Translations under genes and position numbers: made by a program
Notes under the pieces: generated by a model
The model's database searches: none
What the model was told of the DNA's origin: nothing
What the model saw: only the letters and a program-made list of their open reading frames with translations
Shown: positions 26,596 to 35,608 of the stretch, in pieces
Layout of the letters: every line of letters starts with the position of its first letter
Position numbering within the stretch: position 1 is the stretch's first letter
NCBI RefSeq assembly: GCF_900184935.1
Contig: NZ_FXYE01000001.1
Span: 682,001 to 746,000, forward strand
DNA length: 64,000 bases
Origin: Actibacterium lipolyticum
GTDB lineage: Bacteria; Pseudomonadota; Alphaproteobacteria; Rhodobacterales; Rhodobacteraceae
Direction: 5' to 3'

Positions 26596-26626
26596 CCCAG
26601 ACAGTTTGATCGTCAAACTGTCTGGG
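26596..26626 (-). terminator. Perfect 14-bp hairpin just after maeB
   Basis: CCCAGACAGTTTGA (26596-26609) and its exact complement (26613-26626) flank a three-base loop, only six bases beyond the maeB stop codon. No T-tract follows on the minus strand. It is probably the 3' end structure of the maeB transcript, acting as a terminator or as a barrier to decay. Confidence 0.6.
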
Positions 26627-26632
26627 ATATCG

Positions 26633-28912
26633 TTACCCGTAATGCGCGACCGGCGTGCCGGCCAACGCCGAGATATTCAACAACCCCCGCGCCGTGATCG
26701 AAGGCGTTACGATATGCGCCCGGTTGCCCATGCCCATCAAGATCGGTCCAACCTCCAGACCACCGGCACGCAGTTTCAAGATGTTGCGCACGCCAGAGGC
26801 AGCGTCGGTATTGGCAAAAACCAACACATTCGCGGCACCTTCCAAGCGGGATTGGGGGAAGATCCGTTCGCGCAATTCCGGGTCCAATGCAGAGTCGATG
26901 TGCATTTCGCCCTCATATGCGAAATCCGGTTCGTGTGCTTCCAGAAGCTCCATCGCGCTGCGCATGCGACGACCAGTTTCACAGTCAAGGTTCCCGAACT
27001 GCGAGTGAGAGCAGAGCGCGACATTGGGCTGTAACCCAAACCGGCGCACGTGACGCGCGGCGCCGATCACGGTTTCCGTAATCTGTTCGGGTGTGGGTTC
27101 GGGGTGAACCTGCGTGTCGGCCACGAACAGGGGGCCATCTTCCAAGATCATCAGGCTAAGCGCGCCAACGGGGTGCAGCCCATCCCGCGCCAGCACTTGG
27201 CGGACATAGTTCAGGTGCCACAGATACTGCCCAAAGGTTCCACAAATCAGCGAATCCGCCTCGCCGCGATGCACCATGACGGCGGCGATTGCGGTTGTAT
27301 TCGTGCGCATGATCGCCTTTGCCAAATCGGGCGTGACGCCGCGCCGGGCCATCAGCTCGTGATAGGTTCCCCAATAATCACGGTATCTTAGATCGTTTTC
27401 GGGGTTCACCACCTCAAAGTCTTTTCCGGCGCGAATGGTCAGGCCGGCACGGTCACACCGGTTTTCGATCACGTCCGGGCGGCCAATCAGGATCGGCTTG
27501 TCGGTGGTTTCTTCCAGCATCGCTTGTGCGGCGCGCAGCACGCGTTCGTCTTCGCCTTCGGCAAAAACGATACTACGCGTGGCTTGCGCGGCTGCGGCAA
27601 AGACCGGGCGCATAATCAATGCGGATTTAAAGACCGACCCATCAAGGCTTTCTTTATAGGCGGCGAAGTCTTCGATTGGGCGGGCCGCAACGCCAGATTT
27701 CATCGCGGCCTTCGCCACGGCAGAGGCCACAACCCCCATCAGGCGTGGATCGAACGGTTTGGGGATCAGGTAATCCGCGCCAAACGTCAACTGTTCGCCT
27801 TGATACGCTGCGGCGGCTTCGGCCGAGGTGGTGGCGCGGGCCAAGGCGGCGATGCCTTCGATACAGCCAAGCTGCATCTCGTCGTTGATTTCAGAGGCGC
27901 CAACATCCAGCGCGCCGCGGAAAATGAACGGGAAGCATAGGACGTTGTTCACCTGATTGGGGTAATCAGACCGGCCCGTCGCAATGATCGCATCAGGTGC
28001 GACGGCGCGGACGTCTTCGGGCATGATTTCGGGTGTCGGGTTGGCCAGCGCGAAGATGATCGGGCGTTTGCCCATTTTCGCGACCATTTCAGCTTTCAGA
28101 ACGCCGGGGCCAGACAGGCCAAGGAACAGATCAGCGCCTTCGATCACTTCATCCAACACGCGCAGGTCCGATTTCTGCGCATAGGCCGCTTTTTGCGGGT
28201 TCATGTCTTCGGTACGGCCTTCGTAGACCAAGCCATTGATATCACAAAGCCAGACGTTTTCGCGTTTCACACCCAGCTTTAGAAGCATGTTCAGGCAGGC
28301 AATCCCTGCTGCGCCGCCGCCGGTGGAAACCACCTTGATGTCTTCAAACGACTTGCCAGCAACACGCAACGCATTGGTTGCAGCGGCACCTACAACGATG
28401 GCGGTGCCGTGCTGATCGTCGTGGAAGACCGGGATGTTCATCCGTTCACGACACAGCTTTTCGACGATAAAACAGTCGGGTGCCTTGATATCTTCCAGAT
28501 TGATGGCGCCGAACGAAGGTTCCAGTGCACAAACGATATCGGCCAGCTTTTCGGGGTCACTTTCGTTCAGCTCAATATCGAAACAGTCGATGTCGGCGAA
28601 CTTTTTGAACAGAACGGCCTTGCCTTCCATCACAGGCTTAGAGGCAAGCGCGCCGATATTTCCCAGCCCTAGAACCGCGGTGCCGTTCGTAACAACGGCA
28701 ACCAAGTTCCCGCGCGCTGTGTACTTGGCGGCCGTTTGGGGGTCGGCTTTGATTTCAAGGCAGGCTTCGGCCACACCGGGGGAATAAGCACGGGACAGAT
28801 CGCGGCCGTTTGCCAACGGCTTTGTCGCGCGAATCTCCAGCTTTCCGGGCTTTGGATGGGCGTGATAATCTAGCGCCGCTTCGCGCAACGATTTCGCTTT
28901 ACTGTCGCTCAT
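26633..28912 (-). CDS. maeB: NADP-dependent malic enzyme with phosphotransacetylase-like C-terminal domain
   Basis: 759 residues. The N-terminal half (to about 430) is malic enzyme: [12 protein letters not shown], the catalytic region [24 protein letters not shown] and the cofactor site [12 protein letters not shown]. The C-terminal half (about 435-759) is a phosphotransacetylase-like domain ([30 protein letters not shown]), which in MaeB enzymes is regulatory and responds to acetyl-CoA. It oxidatively decarboxylates malate to pyruvate with NADP, supplying NADPH. A 20-base palindrome just before the start may be its operator, and a strong hairpin follows the stop. Confidence 0.96.
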   Translation of the reverse strand: MSDSKAKSLREAALDYHAHPKPGKLEIRATKPLANGRDLSRAYSPGVAEACLEIKADPQTAAKYTARGNLVAVVTNGTAVLGLGNIGALASKPVMEGKAVLFKKFADIDCFDIELNESDPEKLADIVCALEPSFGAINLEDIKAPDCFIVEKLCRERMNIPVFHDDQHGTAIVVGAAATNALRVAGKSFEDIKVVSTGGGAAGIACLNMLLKLGVKRENVWLCDINGLVYEGRTEDMNPQKAAYAQKSDLRVLDEVIEGADLFLGLSGPGVLKAEMVAKMGKRPIIFALANPTPEIMPEDVRAVAPDAIIATGRSDYPNQVNNVLCFPFIFRGALDVGASEINDEMQLGCIEGIAALARATTSAEAAAAYQGEQLTFGADYLIPKPFDPRLMGVVASAVAKAAMKSGVAARPIEDFAAYKESLDGSVFKSALIMRPVFAAAAQATRSIVFAEGEDERVLRAAQAMLEETTDKPILIGRPDVIENRCDRAGLTIRAGKDFEVVNPENDLRYRDYWGTYHELMARRGVTPDLAKAIMRTNTTAIAAVMVHRGEADSLICGTFGQYLWHLNYVRQVLARDGLHPVGALSLMILEDGPLFVADTQVHPEPTPEQITETVIGAARHVRRFGLQPNVALCSHSQFGNLDCETGRRMRSAMELLEAHEPDFAYEGEMHIDSALDPELRERIFPQSRLEGAANVLVFANTDAASGVRNILKLRAGGLEVGPILMGMGNRAHIVTPSITARGLLNISALAGTPVAHYG

Positions 28913-28929
28913 GTGGCCTCCCCTGGGGA

Positions 28930-28949
28930 ATAGTTTAAAGTTAAACTAT
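28930..28949. promoter_or_regulatory. Perfect 20-base palindrome upstream of maeB
   Basis: ATAGTTTAA-AG-TTAAACTAT is a perfect inverted repeat of two 9-base arms with a 2-base centre, 18-37 bases before the maeB start codon, in the divergent region shared with cdd. Size and symmetry fit a dimeric TetR, MarR or GntR-type operator. No such regulator gene is adjacent. Confidence 0.6.
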
Positions 28950-29141
28950 ATTTAATGCCCTCGGATACGATAGACTGCATCATCTCGCAAGGTGAACATT
29001 GAAAAACGCGGTCTTACAGGCGAAATGCGCTGAAATCCGCATCAACCGCTTACCGACGTCGCGGTATTTTCCATTAGCGTCGGCTTGGCGGGCTTGCATC
29101 CCCCCGCGCCGCGCCGCAGATTGAGCGGAGGAGGTTTTCCC

Positions 29142-29534
29142 ATGACACTTCTCGATGCGGCACGCGCCGTTCAGCTTAATGCATACGCACCCTATTCCAA
29201 GTTCAAGGTTGGTGCCGCGATCCGCACGAAAAGCGGGGCGGTCTATTCCGGCTGTAACGTGGAAAATGTCGCTTACCCCGAAGGCACCTGTGCCGAGGCT
29301 GGTGCAATTGCCGCCATGTGTGCCGCCGGTGATTACGACATCGTCGAGGTGGCAGTCATTGCGGAAAGCCCCGGACCGGTTCCGCCATGCGGCGGCTGCC
29401 GCCAAAAATTAGCGGAATTTGCCGAGGGCGAGGCCAAGGTGACCATGGCAACGCTGTCTGGTGAAACGCTGGTTATGACCGTGGCCGAACTTTTGCCGGG
29501 GGCATTCGGCGCTGAACATATGGATCAGGTGTAA
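29142..29534 (+). CDS. cdd: Cytidine deaminase
   Basis: 130 residues from the ATG at 29142 with GGAGGAGG upstream. It hydrolyses cytidine and deoxycytidine to uridine forms. Zinc ligands are Cys50, Cys83 and Cys86 (PCGGC), with the catalytic Glu52 in CAEAG; the usual CAER is CAEA here. CNVENVAYPEG is the substrate-binding segment. The length matches the small tetrameric class. It is the first gene of a five-gene nucleoside salvage operon and ends 2 bases before deoA. Confidence 0.96.
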   Translation: MTLLDAARAVQLNAYAPYSKFKVGAAIRTKSGAVYSGCNVENVAYPEGTCAEAGAIAAMCAAGDYDIVEVAVIAESPGPVPPCGGCRQKLAEFAEGEAKVTMATLSGETLVMTVAELLPGAFGAEHMDQV

Positions 29535-29536
29535 CC

Positions 29537-30844
29537 ATGGACGCCCGCGTTATCATCGCCAAGCTGCGTGACGAAGAGAGACTGAGCGACGAAGAAATTC
29601 AATGGTTCGCGAAGGGGCTTGCCACAGGCGATGTTACAGATGCGCAAGCGGGGGCCTTTGCGATGGCTGTGCTGTTGAACGGCCTGATCCGGGAAGAGCG
29701 TATCACCCTAACGCGCGCGATGCGCGACAGTGGCTTGGTGATGAAATGGGATTTGCCCGGCCCGGTGTTGGATAAGCATTCCACGGGTGGCATCGGTGAC
29801 TGTGTGTCGCTTTTGCTGGCACCGGCGCTGGCGGCTTGCGGCGCGTACGTGCCGATGATCTCGGGCCGTGGGTTGGGGCATACGGGCGGAACACTTGATA
29901 AATTGGAATCCATCCCCGGCTATTGCGGAGAAATCCCAGTAGAGCGGTTGCGCGAAGTTACGGCCACCATCGGCTGTGCGATTGTTGGGTCGTCGGCTGA
30001 TATCGCCCCGGCTGACAAACGGCTTTACGCAATCCGTGATGTTTCAGGAACGGTCGAGAGTGTCGATCTGATCACGGCGTCGATTTTGTCTAAGAAACTG
30101 GCCGCTGGCCTGGAAGGGCTGGTGCTTGACGTCAAGGTCGGCTCTGGCGCGTTCATGAAAACGATGGAAGAGGCCGAAGAGTTGGCCGAAGCCTTGGTCG
30201 AAACCGCGCAAGGTGCGGGCTGTATGACGACGGCGCTGATCACCGACATGAGCCAACCTTTGGTCGGCTCTGCCGGGAACGCACTGGAAGTGATCGAGGT
30301 GATGGAAACCTTGACCGGCACCGGTGTGACCCCCGCATTGTGGGATATTACCTGCGCGTTAGGGGGCGAGTTGCTGGCCCTTGGCGGTTTGGCCGCCGAC
30401 GCAGCCGACGGCGCAGGACGTATTTCCAACGCGTTGGAAAGCGGCGATGCGGCTGAAAAGTTCGGAGAGATGGTCGCAGAGCTTGGCGGCCCGGTTGATT
30501 TCGTGGAACGCTGGCCTGACCGTTTGCCATCTGCGCCGGTCGTGCGCGAAGTGACCGCAGGCGTCGGCGGTATTGTGCAAGAAATTGACTGTCAGGCGCT
30601 TGGCATGTCGGTGGTTGAACTTGGCGGTGGTCGTAAACGCGGCGGGGACAAGATCAACCCATCGGTCGGTTTGTCAGAGCTTGCCCCGCTGGGCGAAGTG
30701 GTAAGCCCTGAGATGCCGCTTGCCCTGATCCACGCGGCCGATACCGAAGCTGCGGAAGTCGCCGAAAAGATGGTTCGTGCGGCCTATAACATCGGTGACA
30801 AAGATCCGGTCATTCCGCCTTTGGTGCATCGGAGGCTGCGCTGA
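29537..30844 (+). CDS. deoA: Thymidine phosphorylase
   Basis: 435 residues of the pyrimidine nucleoside phosphorylase family. It splits thymidine and deoxyuridine into base and deoxyribose 1-phosphate. The phosphate-binding signature KHSTGGIGD is near residue 75, followed by MISGRGLGHTGGTLDKLESIPG. The stop overlaps the deoB start in TGATG at 30842-30846, indicating coupled translation. Confidence 0.97.
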   Translation: MDARVIIAKLRDEERLSDEEIQWFAKGLATGDVTDAQAGAFAMAVLLNGLIREERITLTRAMRDSGLVMKWDLPGPVLDKHSTGGIGDCVSLLLAPALAACGAYVPMISGRGLGHTGGTLDKLESIPGYCGEIPVERLREVTATIGCAIVGSSADIAPADKRLYAIRDVSGTVESVDLITASILSKKLAAGLEGLVLDVKVGSGAFMKTMEEAEELAEALVETAQGAGCMTTALITDMSQPLVGSAGNALEVIEVMETLTGTGVTPALWDITCALGGELLALGGLAADAADGAGRISNALESGDAAEKFGEMVAELGGPVDFVERWPDRLPSAPVVREVTAGVGGIVQEIDCQALGMSVVELGGGRKRGGDKINPSVGLSELAPLGEVVSPEMPLALIHAADTEAAEVAEKMVRAAYNIGDKDPVIPPLVHRRLR

Positions 30845-32052
30845 TGCCCCGCGTATTTCTTGTCGTCATGGACTCTGTCGGATGCGGTGGCGCGACGGAT
30901 GCGGACCGTTTTTTCAATGATGGAACCCCTGACACAGGGGCCAACACACTTGCACATATCGCACAATCCTGTGCGGCTGGACGCGCTGAAAACGGGCGTA
31001 ACGGGCCGCTTCAGCTTCCAAATCTCGACAATTTGGGGCTGGGGGCGGCGGTTCAACTGGCCTCGGGCGATGATGCGCCGGGGCTTGGGGCGGACCCGAC
31101 CGGATTGTGGGGTGCTGCAAGCGAAATCTCTCCGGGTAAGGATACGCCATCGGGCCATTGGGAACTGGCAGGCGTGCCCGTGCCGTGGGACTGGCACTAT
31201 TTCCCGAACACCACGCCAAGCTTTCCGCCCGATGTCGTCGCAGAGGTGTGCCGCTTGGCCGGCACCGACGGTATTCTGGGGAACTGCCACGCTTCGGGGA
31301 CCGCGATCATTGCCGATCTGGGGGCAGAACATCTGCGCACTGGGATGCCGATTTGTTATACCTCGGCGGACAGTGTGTTCCAGATCGCAGCCCACGAAGA
31401 AACTTTCGGGCTAGATCGTCTGTTGCAGCTGTGTCGTGACCTTGCGCCGATGTTGCATAAGATGAAGGTTGGCCGTGTCATCGCGCGCCCCTTCATCGGG
31501 TCAGAGGCCGAAGGATTTACCCGCACGACCAACCGCCGCGACTTCGCCATTGCGCCGCCCAAGCCAACGCTGTGTGATTGGGTGAAAGCCGCAGGCCGCC
31601 ACGTTTATGCGGTTGGTAAAATCGGCGACATTTTTTCGATGCAGGGCATCGACGAAGTGCGCAAGGGGGCAGATGCCAAGTTGATGGAACATCTGATCGA
31701 CCTGATGGACGAGGCAGAGGATGGCAGCCTGACATTTGCCAATTTCGTGGAATTCGACAGCCTGTTCGGTCATCGTCGCGACGTGTCTGGATATGCCGCC
31801 GCGTTAGAATGGTTCGACAGCCAACTGCCCCGCGTTTTCGCCAAAGCGCGCGAAGGCGACTTGATCTTGTTCACGGCGGATCATGGCAACGACCCAACGT
31901 GGATCGGCACGGATCATACGCGCGAACGTGTGCCGGTGTTGGGGCACGGCGTTGGCCTTCGTGAAGTCGGGCTGATCGGGTTCACGGGCGTGGCCGATAT
32001 TGTCGCGCAGCATTTGAAAATCTCTAAACCCGCCGAGGCATCCGATGCGTGA
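30844..32052 (+). CDS. deoB: Phosphopentomutase
   Basis: 402 residues of the alkaline-phosphatase superfamily. It interconverts (deoxy)ribose 1-phosphate and 5-phosphate. The N-terminal metal ligand and nucleophile region is VVMDSVGCGGATDADRF with GANTLAHIA (threonine nucleophile about residue 37), and the C-terminal metal site is FTADHGNDPTWIGTDHTRE. It follows deoA with a 1-base overlap and overlaps add by 8 bases. Confidence 0.97.
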   Translation: MPRVFLVVMDSVGCGGATDADRFFNDGTPDTGANTLAHIAQSCAAGRAENGRNGPLQLPNLDNLGLGAAVQLASGDDAPGLGADPTGLWGAASEISPGKDTPSGHWELAGVPVPWDWHYFPNTTPSFPPDVVAEVCRLAGTDGILGNCHASGTAIIADLGAEHLRTGMPICYTSADSVFQIAAHEETFGLDRLLQLCRDLAPMLHKMKVGRVIARPFIGSEAEGFTRTTNRRDFAIAPPKPTLCDWVKAAGRHVYAVGKIGDIFSMQGIDEVRKGADAKLMEHLIDLMDEAEDGSLTFANFVEFDSLFGHRRDVSGYAAALEWFDSQLPRVFAKAREGDLILFTADHGNDPTWIGTDHTRERVPVLGHGVGLREVGLIGFTGVADIVAQHLKISKPAEASDA

Positions 32053-33031
32053 TTTCCCCAAGGTTGAACTGCATCTGCATCTGGAAGGCGCTGCGCCGCC
32101 CGCGTTCATTCGGGGGCTTGCCCGTGAAAAGAACATGGATATTTCCGGTGTGTTCGATGAACACGGAAACTATGCTTTCAAAGATTTCTGGCATTTCCTG
32201 AAGGTGTACGAGGCCGCGACCTCGACCCTGCAAACGGCCGAGGATTACCACCGGCTTACGCTGGCGGTGCTAGAGGAAAGCGCAGCGCATGGTGTGATCT
32301 ATACCGAAAGCTTCTTGTCACCTGATTTCTGTGGCGGGCGTGATGTTGGCGCGTGGCGCGAATACCTTCATGCCATCCGCGACGCTGCCGATCAGGCCGA
32401 GAAAAGCCACGGGATCATCATGCGCGGTGTCGTGACCTGTATCCGACATTTCGGGCCAGAAAAGGCGAAAGAGACCGCATTATGCGCTGCGGAAACCGCA
32501 GGCGATTGGCTGACTGGGTTTGGCATTGCCGGGGATGAAACCGCCGGAAAGCCCAAAGATTTCGCCTATAGCTTTGATATGGCGCGCGAGGCGGGGTTGC
32601 GCCTTACGGCCCATGCGGGGGAATGGGGCGGGCCGCAGTCCGTTCGCGATGCGTTGAACGATCTGGGTGTCGAACGAATTGGCCACGGTGTGCGGGTCGC
32701 CGAAGACCCGGCATTGGTTGAAGAACTGGCCGAAAAAGAAGTGGTGCTGGAAGTTTGCCCCGGTTCGAACGTCGCGCTTGGCGTCTATCCGAACTGGCGG
32801 GCCCACCCAATTGGTATGCTTTTTGACAAGGGGGTGAAGGTCACGGTTTCCACCGATGACCCGCCGTTTTTCCACACAACGATGACGGACGAATATGACC
32901 GGCTTTCCGATACGTTTGACTGGGACGACGGAGTGTTTAAGACATTAAATACCATTGCTGCTAATGCTGCTTTCTGCGACGAAAAGACTCGCGCTAATGT
33001 GTTGGAACGCTTGGAGAAAACCGATGACTGA
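32045..33031 (+). CDS. add: Adenosine deaminase
   Basis: 328 residues of the adenosine deaminase family. Zinc ligands are in [10 protein letters not shown] (His10, His12), the third histidine in [10 protein letters not shown] with the catalytic glutamate, and the aspartates in VSTDDPPFF. It deaminates (deoxy)adenosine to (deoxy)inosine. DPPFF is also seen in adenine and related deaminases, so base rather than nucleoside specificity is not excluded, but the operon favours nucleosides. It overlaps deoB by 8 bases and upp by 8. Confidence 0.9.
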   Translation: MRDFPKVELHLHLEGAAPPAFIRGLAREKNMDISGVFDEHGNYAFKDFWHFLKVYEAATSTLQTAEDYHRLTLAVLEESAAHGVIYTESFLSPDFCGGRDVGAWREYLHAIRDAADQAEKSHGIIMRGVVTCIRHFGPEKAKETALCAAETAGDWLTGFGIAGDETAGKPKDFAYSFDMAREAGLRLTAHAGEWGGPQSVRDALNDLGVERIGHGVRVAEDPALVEELAEKEVVLEVCPGSNVALGVYPNWRAHPIGMLFDKGVKVTVSTDDPPFFHTTMTDEYDRLSDTFDWDDGVFKTLNTIAANAAFCDEKTRANVLERLEKTDD

Positions 33032-33656
33032 ACATCTTACGATCGTTGAACACCCATTGGTGCAGCATAAGCTTACCCTGATGCGCGACAAAGAAACGTC
33101 GACGGCGGGGTTTCGGCGACTGCTGCGCGAAATTTCACATCTGCTGGCCTATGAGGTCACGCGCGAATTGGCGATGACGACCAAGCGGATTGAAACGCCG
33201 CTTCAGGAAATCGACGCGCCGATCCTTGATGGCAAGAAGCTGGCGCTGATTTCGATCTTGCGGGCTGGCAACGGGTTGCTGGATGGCATTCTAGAGCTGA
33301 TCCCAGCCGCGCGCGTTGGTTTCGTCGGGCTATACCGCGATGAAAAAACGTTAGAGCCTGTGCAGTACTATTTCAAAGTGCCAGAGGCGCTGGAAGATCG
33401 GTTGGTTATTGCGGTTGATCCGATGCTGGCCACCGGCAATTCGTCGGTCGCGGCGATCGATCTGTTGAAAGAGGCCGGGGCGAAAGACATCCGCTTCCTC
33501 TGCCTTCTCGCCTCGCCCGAAGGGGTGGCGCGAATGAAAGAAGCACATCCCGATGTGCCAATCGTCACAGCGTCCTTGGACGAAAAGCTGAATGAACAGG
33601 GGTATATCGTTCCTGGGCTAGGGGACGCGGGTGATCGCATGTTCGGCACAAAATAG
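33024..33656 (+). CDS. upp: Uracil phosphoribosyltransferase
   Basis: 210 residues from the ATG at 33024 ([20 protein letters not shown]). It makes UMP from uracil and PRPP. The PRPP loop is [19 protein letters not shown], and the uracil-binding C-terminal segment is [16 protein letters not shown]. As the last gene of the operon it captures the uracil released by cdd plus phosphorylase action. The start overlaps the add stop. Confidence 0.97.
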   Translation: MTEHLTIVEHPLVQHKLTLMRDKETSTAGFRRLLREISHLLAYEVTRELAMTTKRIETPLQEIDAPILDGKKLALISILRAGNGLLDGILELIPAARVGFVGLYRDEKTLEPVQYYFKVPEALEDRLVIAVDPMLATGNSSVAAIDLLKEAGAKDIRFLCLLASPEGVARMKEAHPDVPIVTASLDEKLNEQGYIVPGLGDAGDRMFGTK

Positions 33657-33683
33657 CCTGTTTTCTCATTTATGAGAAATAGG
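33657..33683 (+). terminator. Hairpin between upp and the SPOR gene
   Basis: CCT-gt-TTTCTCAT, loop TT, ATGAGAAA-t-AGG: a stem of 8 perfect pairs extended by three more across small bulges, starting 1 base after the upp stop. No T-run follows, so termination may be partial. Confidence 0.4.
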
Positions 33684-33722
33684 CGGTTCGCCATCATCAC
33701 CAACGGCTTTTTGGGAAGACTT

Positions 33723-34484
33723 ATGCGCGCTAATAGGCTGATTTCAGCGACAGGGCTGTCAGTTTTGCTGATGGCCAATGCGGCGTTCACGCAATCCTTG
33801 GATGTTGGAGCCGGGCCTTCCGAACTGCCACCGGGCGACTATTTCGCCGCGCAATATGTCGACAGTGAGGGGTGTGTATTCAGCCGCGCGCGCTATGCGG
33901 GCGAGGTGATATGGCTTCCGCGGATCAGCGCCGAGCGGAAGCCGGTTTGCGGATCAGAGCCGACGTTTGCTGCAGAGCAGGCTCCACTTGCAAGCGTGAC
34001 GGCGGAAACGCCCGCACCGAAGTCTGCAGCTGTGCGACAGGCGCCCGCGCCAAAACCGGCGCGCAAACCGCAAGTGAAGGCGAAAACACCCGTCGCAGCC
34101 AAAGTCGCGCCACCGACAAGGCAGAAAGCCATGCGTTTGCCGGAAGACGTGTGTGGCGGTCGTTCAGTCATTGACGCGAAATACACTGCGGATGGCAAAA
34201 AGATCGAAGTCACGTGCGGCCCTGAAGGGGCGGCCAATTCGACGATACGCATTGCCGCTCACAGATATGTCCAAGTTGGCACTTTCGGGGTGGAACGCAA
34301 CGCCAAGGCGACCATCGCAAAGCTTCGTGTCATGGGCTTGCCGGTTTCGGTGGCCACAGCAACCTTTCAGGGCAAGCCAGTGCAGGTTGTTCTGGCGGGC
34401 CCGTTTGTGCAACAGGGCAAGCTGGACAGTGCGCTTGAGGCTGTGAAAGACGCCGGGTACACCGACGCGTTCTTGCGGAAATAG
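33723..34484 (+). CDS. Secreted SPOR-domain protein
   Basis: 253 residues from the ATG at 33723 with GGGAAGAC upstream; an in-frame ATG at 33672 is also possible. A signal peptide (MRANRLISATGLSVLLMANA, cleavage near AFTQS) is followed by a mature N-terminal part with two cysteines (about 55-80), a Pro/Ala/Lys-rich linker (about 95-140), a Cys-containing region, and a C-terminal SPOR domain (about 178-253: HRYVQVGTFGVERNAKATI, VVLAGPF). SPOR domains bind denuded septal peptidoglycan, so it probably acts in the periplasm at the division site. It has no catalytic domain. Confidence 0.85.
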   Translation: MRANRLISATGLSVLLMANAAFTQSLDVGAGPSELPPGDYFAAQYVDSEGCVFSRARYAGEVIWLPRISAERKPVCGSEPTFAAEQAPLASVTAETPAPKSAAVRQAPAPKPARKPQVKAKTPVAAKVAPPTRQKAMRLPEDVCGGRSVIDAKYTADGKKIEVTCGPEGAANSTIRIAAHRYVQVGTFGVERNAKATIAKLRVMGLPVSVATATFQGKPVQVVLAGPFVQQGKLDSALEAVKDAGYTDAFLRK

Positions 34485-34499
34485 CCTGGAACCGGGCGC

Positions 34500-35516
34500 T
34501 TACCCGCCGCAAATCCCCTGAAGCCTGACCCAATCACTGTCCGCCAAAACGGGCTTTCGGGTTTGGCCCCGCATCGGGTCAGCCTCGATCAGGCCCAATA
34601 CGGTTTCTCCGGTCAGGTCCAGCGCATAGGCATAAGGGGATGAAGGAACCCCTGCCGCTTCAAAACGCGCCAAAAGGACTTCGTCAGACAGGGTTGCCGG
34701 GGGGGCAGTCAATAAAGACTCTGCGTAATCGTTCAGCACCTCATTCGATAGGGCGCCCGTTGTCAGAAGTTTAAAGGTTGGCACTGTGCCGACGGCTTTC
34801 AACAAACGGTCCAGCGGGTCTTGTTGCGCGGCGCGCTCGGCCTCGGCCAGAATGAAACCGGCGGCAACGTCGGCGTCTTCATAGTCTTCGACCATCGCGC
34901 GGTTCAGCAGGGTCAGGCCACCGGGCAGATGGGCCGCTTGCGTGACGCCAGCGGGTAAGACCACGATGCCATTCTTGCCCGCCCCTAGAAGACGCGTGCT
35001 TAGCTGCGCAAGGGCGCGGTCACCCTGCGCCGTATGGCAGGGCTGGCCCGAAACGCGCCCGATGCGAGCCAAAAGGGTGTGTCCAATATCTGTGCGGACC
35101 GATGGCGGCACGACCGAAGCCGTATGTTGGCGCAACGCGCCCGGCATCCAGAACACCATGAGCGCAGCAAGCAGAACCAGCCCAGCACCCAAAAGGTAAA
35201 GTCGCAAACGCCCACGATGAGGACGCGCGCGTTCGATGGCAGAGGTGACTTTGGTGATGGCGTCGATCATCACCTCGTCTTCGATTTCAAGGGTTTCATC
35301 GGCATCGGCGCCGGGGCCAAACAGGGCGGGCGTTGTGCCGGGGTTCAACCGGGTGACCGCGGCAAGGGACCAATGCGTCAGCACACGTTCACGCAGGTCC
35401 GAAAGAACAAGCGAGGCATCGCCAAACGATACGATCACATCACGCCGCTGGGCCTCTGACCCTTCGCGCCACAGGCCAGAGCTTTCAAGCCGTTCAAATT
35501 CTGTAAGCGCCGTCAT
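34500..35516 (-). CDS. Membrane protein with a degenerate M48 peptidase-like domain
   Basis: 338 residues. The N-terminal part (1-100) is soluble, with a domain that mentions no motif I know; a single membrane span is at about 105-124. The C-terminal part resembles M48 metallopeptidases: HLPGGLTLLNRAMVEDYEDAD (196-216) aligns with the M48 segment PGGyifvtrGLLdlleneaE, and the following FILAEAERA puts AEAER (224-228) exactly where HExxH belongs. Both zinc histidines are lost, so it should not be an active zinc peptidase. ARFEAAGVPSSPYAYALD fits the late M48 region. It probably serves as a binding or regulatory protein. It converges with the SPOR gene. Confidence 0.7.
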   Translation of the reverse strand: MTALTEFERLESSGLWREGSEAQRRDVIVSFGDASLVLSDLRERVLTHWSLAAVTRLNPGTTPALFGPGADADETLEIEDEVMIDAITKVTSAIERARPHRGRLRLYLLGAGLVLLAALMVFWMPGALRQHTASVVPPSVRTDIGHTLLARIGRVSGQPCHTAQGDRALAQLSTRLLGAGKNGIVVLPAGVTQAAHLPGGLTLLNRAMVEDYEDADVAAGFILAEAERAAQQDPLDRLLKAVGTVPTFKLLTTGALSNEVLNDYAESLLTAPPATLSDEVLLARFEAAGVPSSPYAYALDLTGETVLGLIEADPMRGQTRKPVLADSDWVRLQGICGG

Positions 35517-35608
35517 TTGCGGCTTGGTCCTGCTCGGTTACTTCTGCATTTTCAAGCGCATGATAGCGGCAAGTGCAAACCGTCACAATGCGGGTATACC
35601 TGCATATG

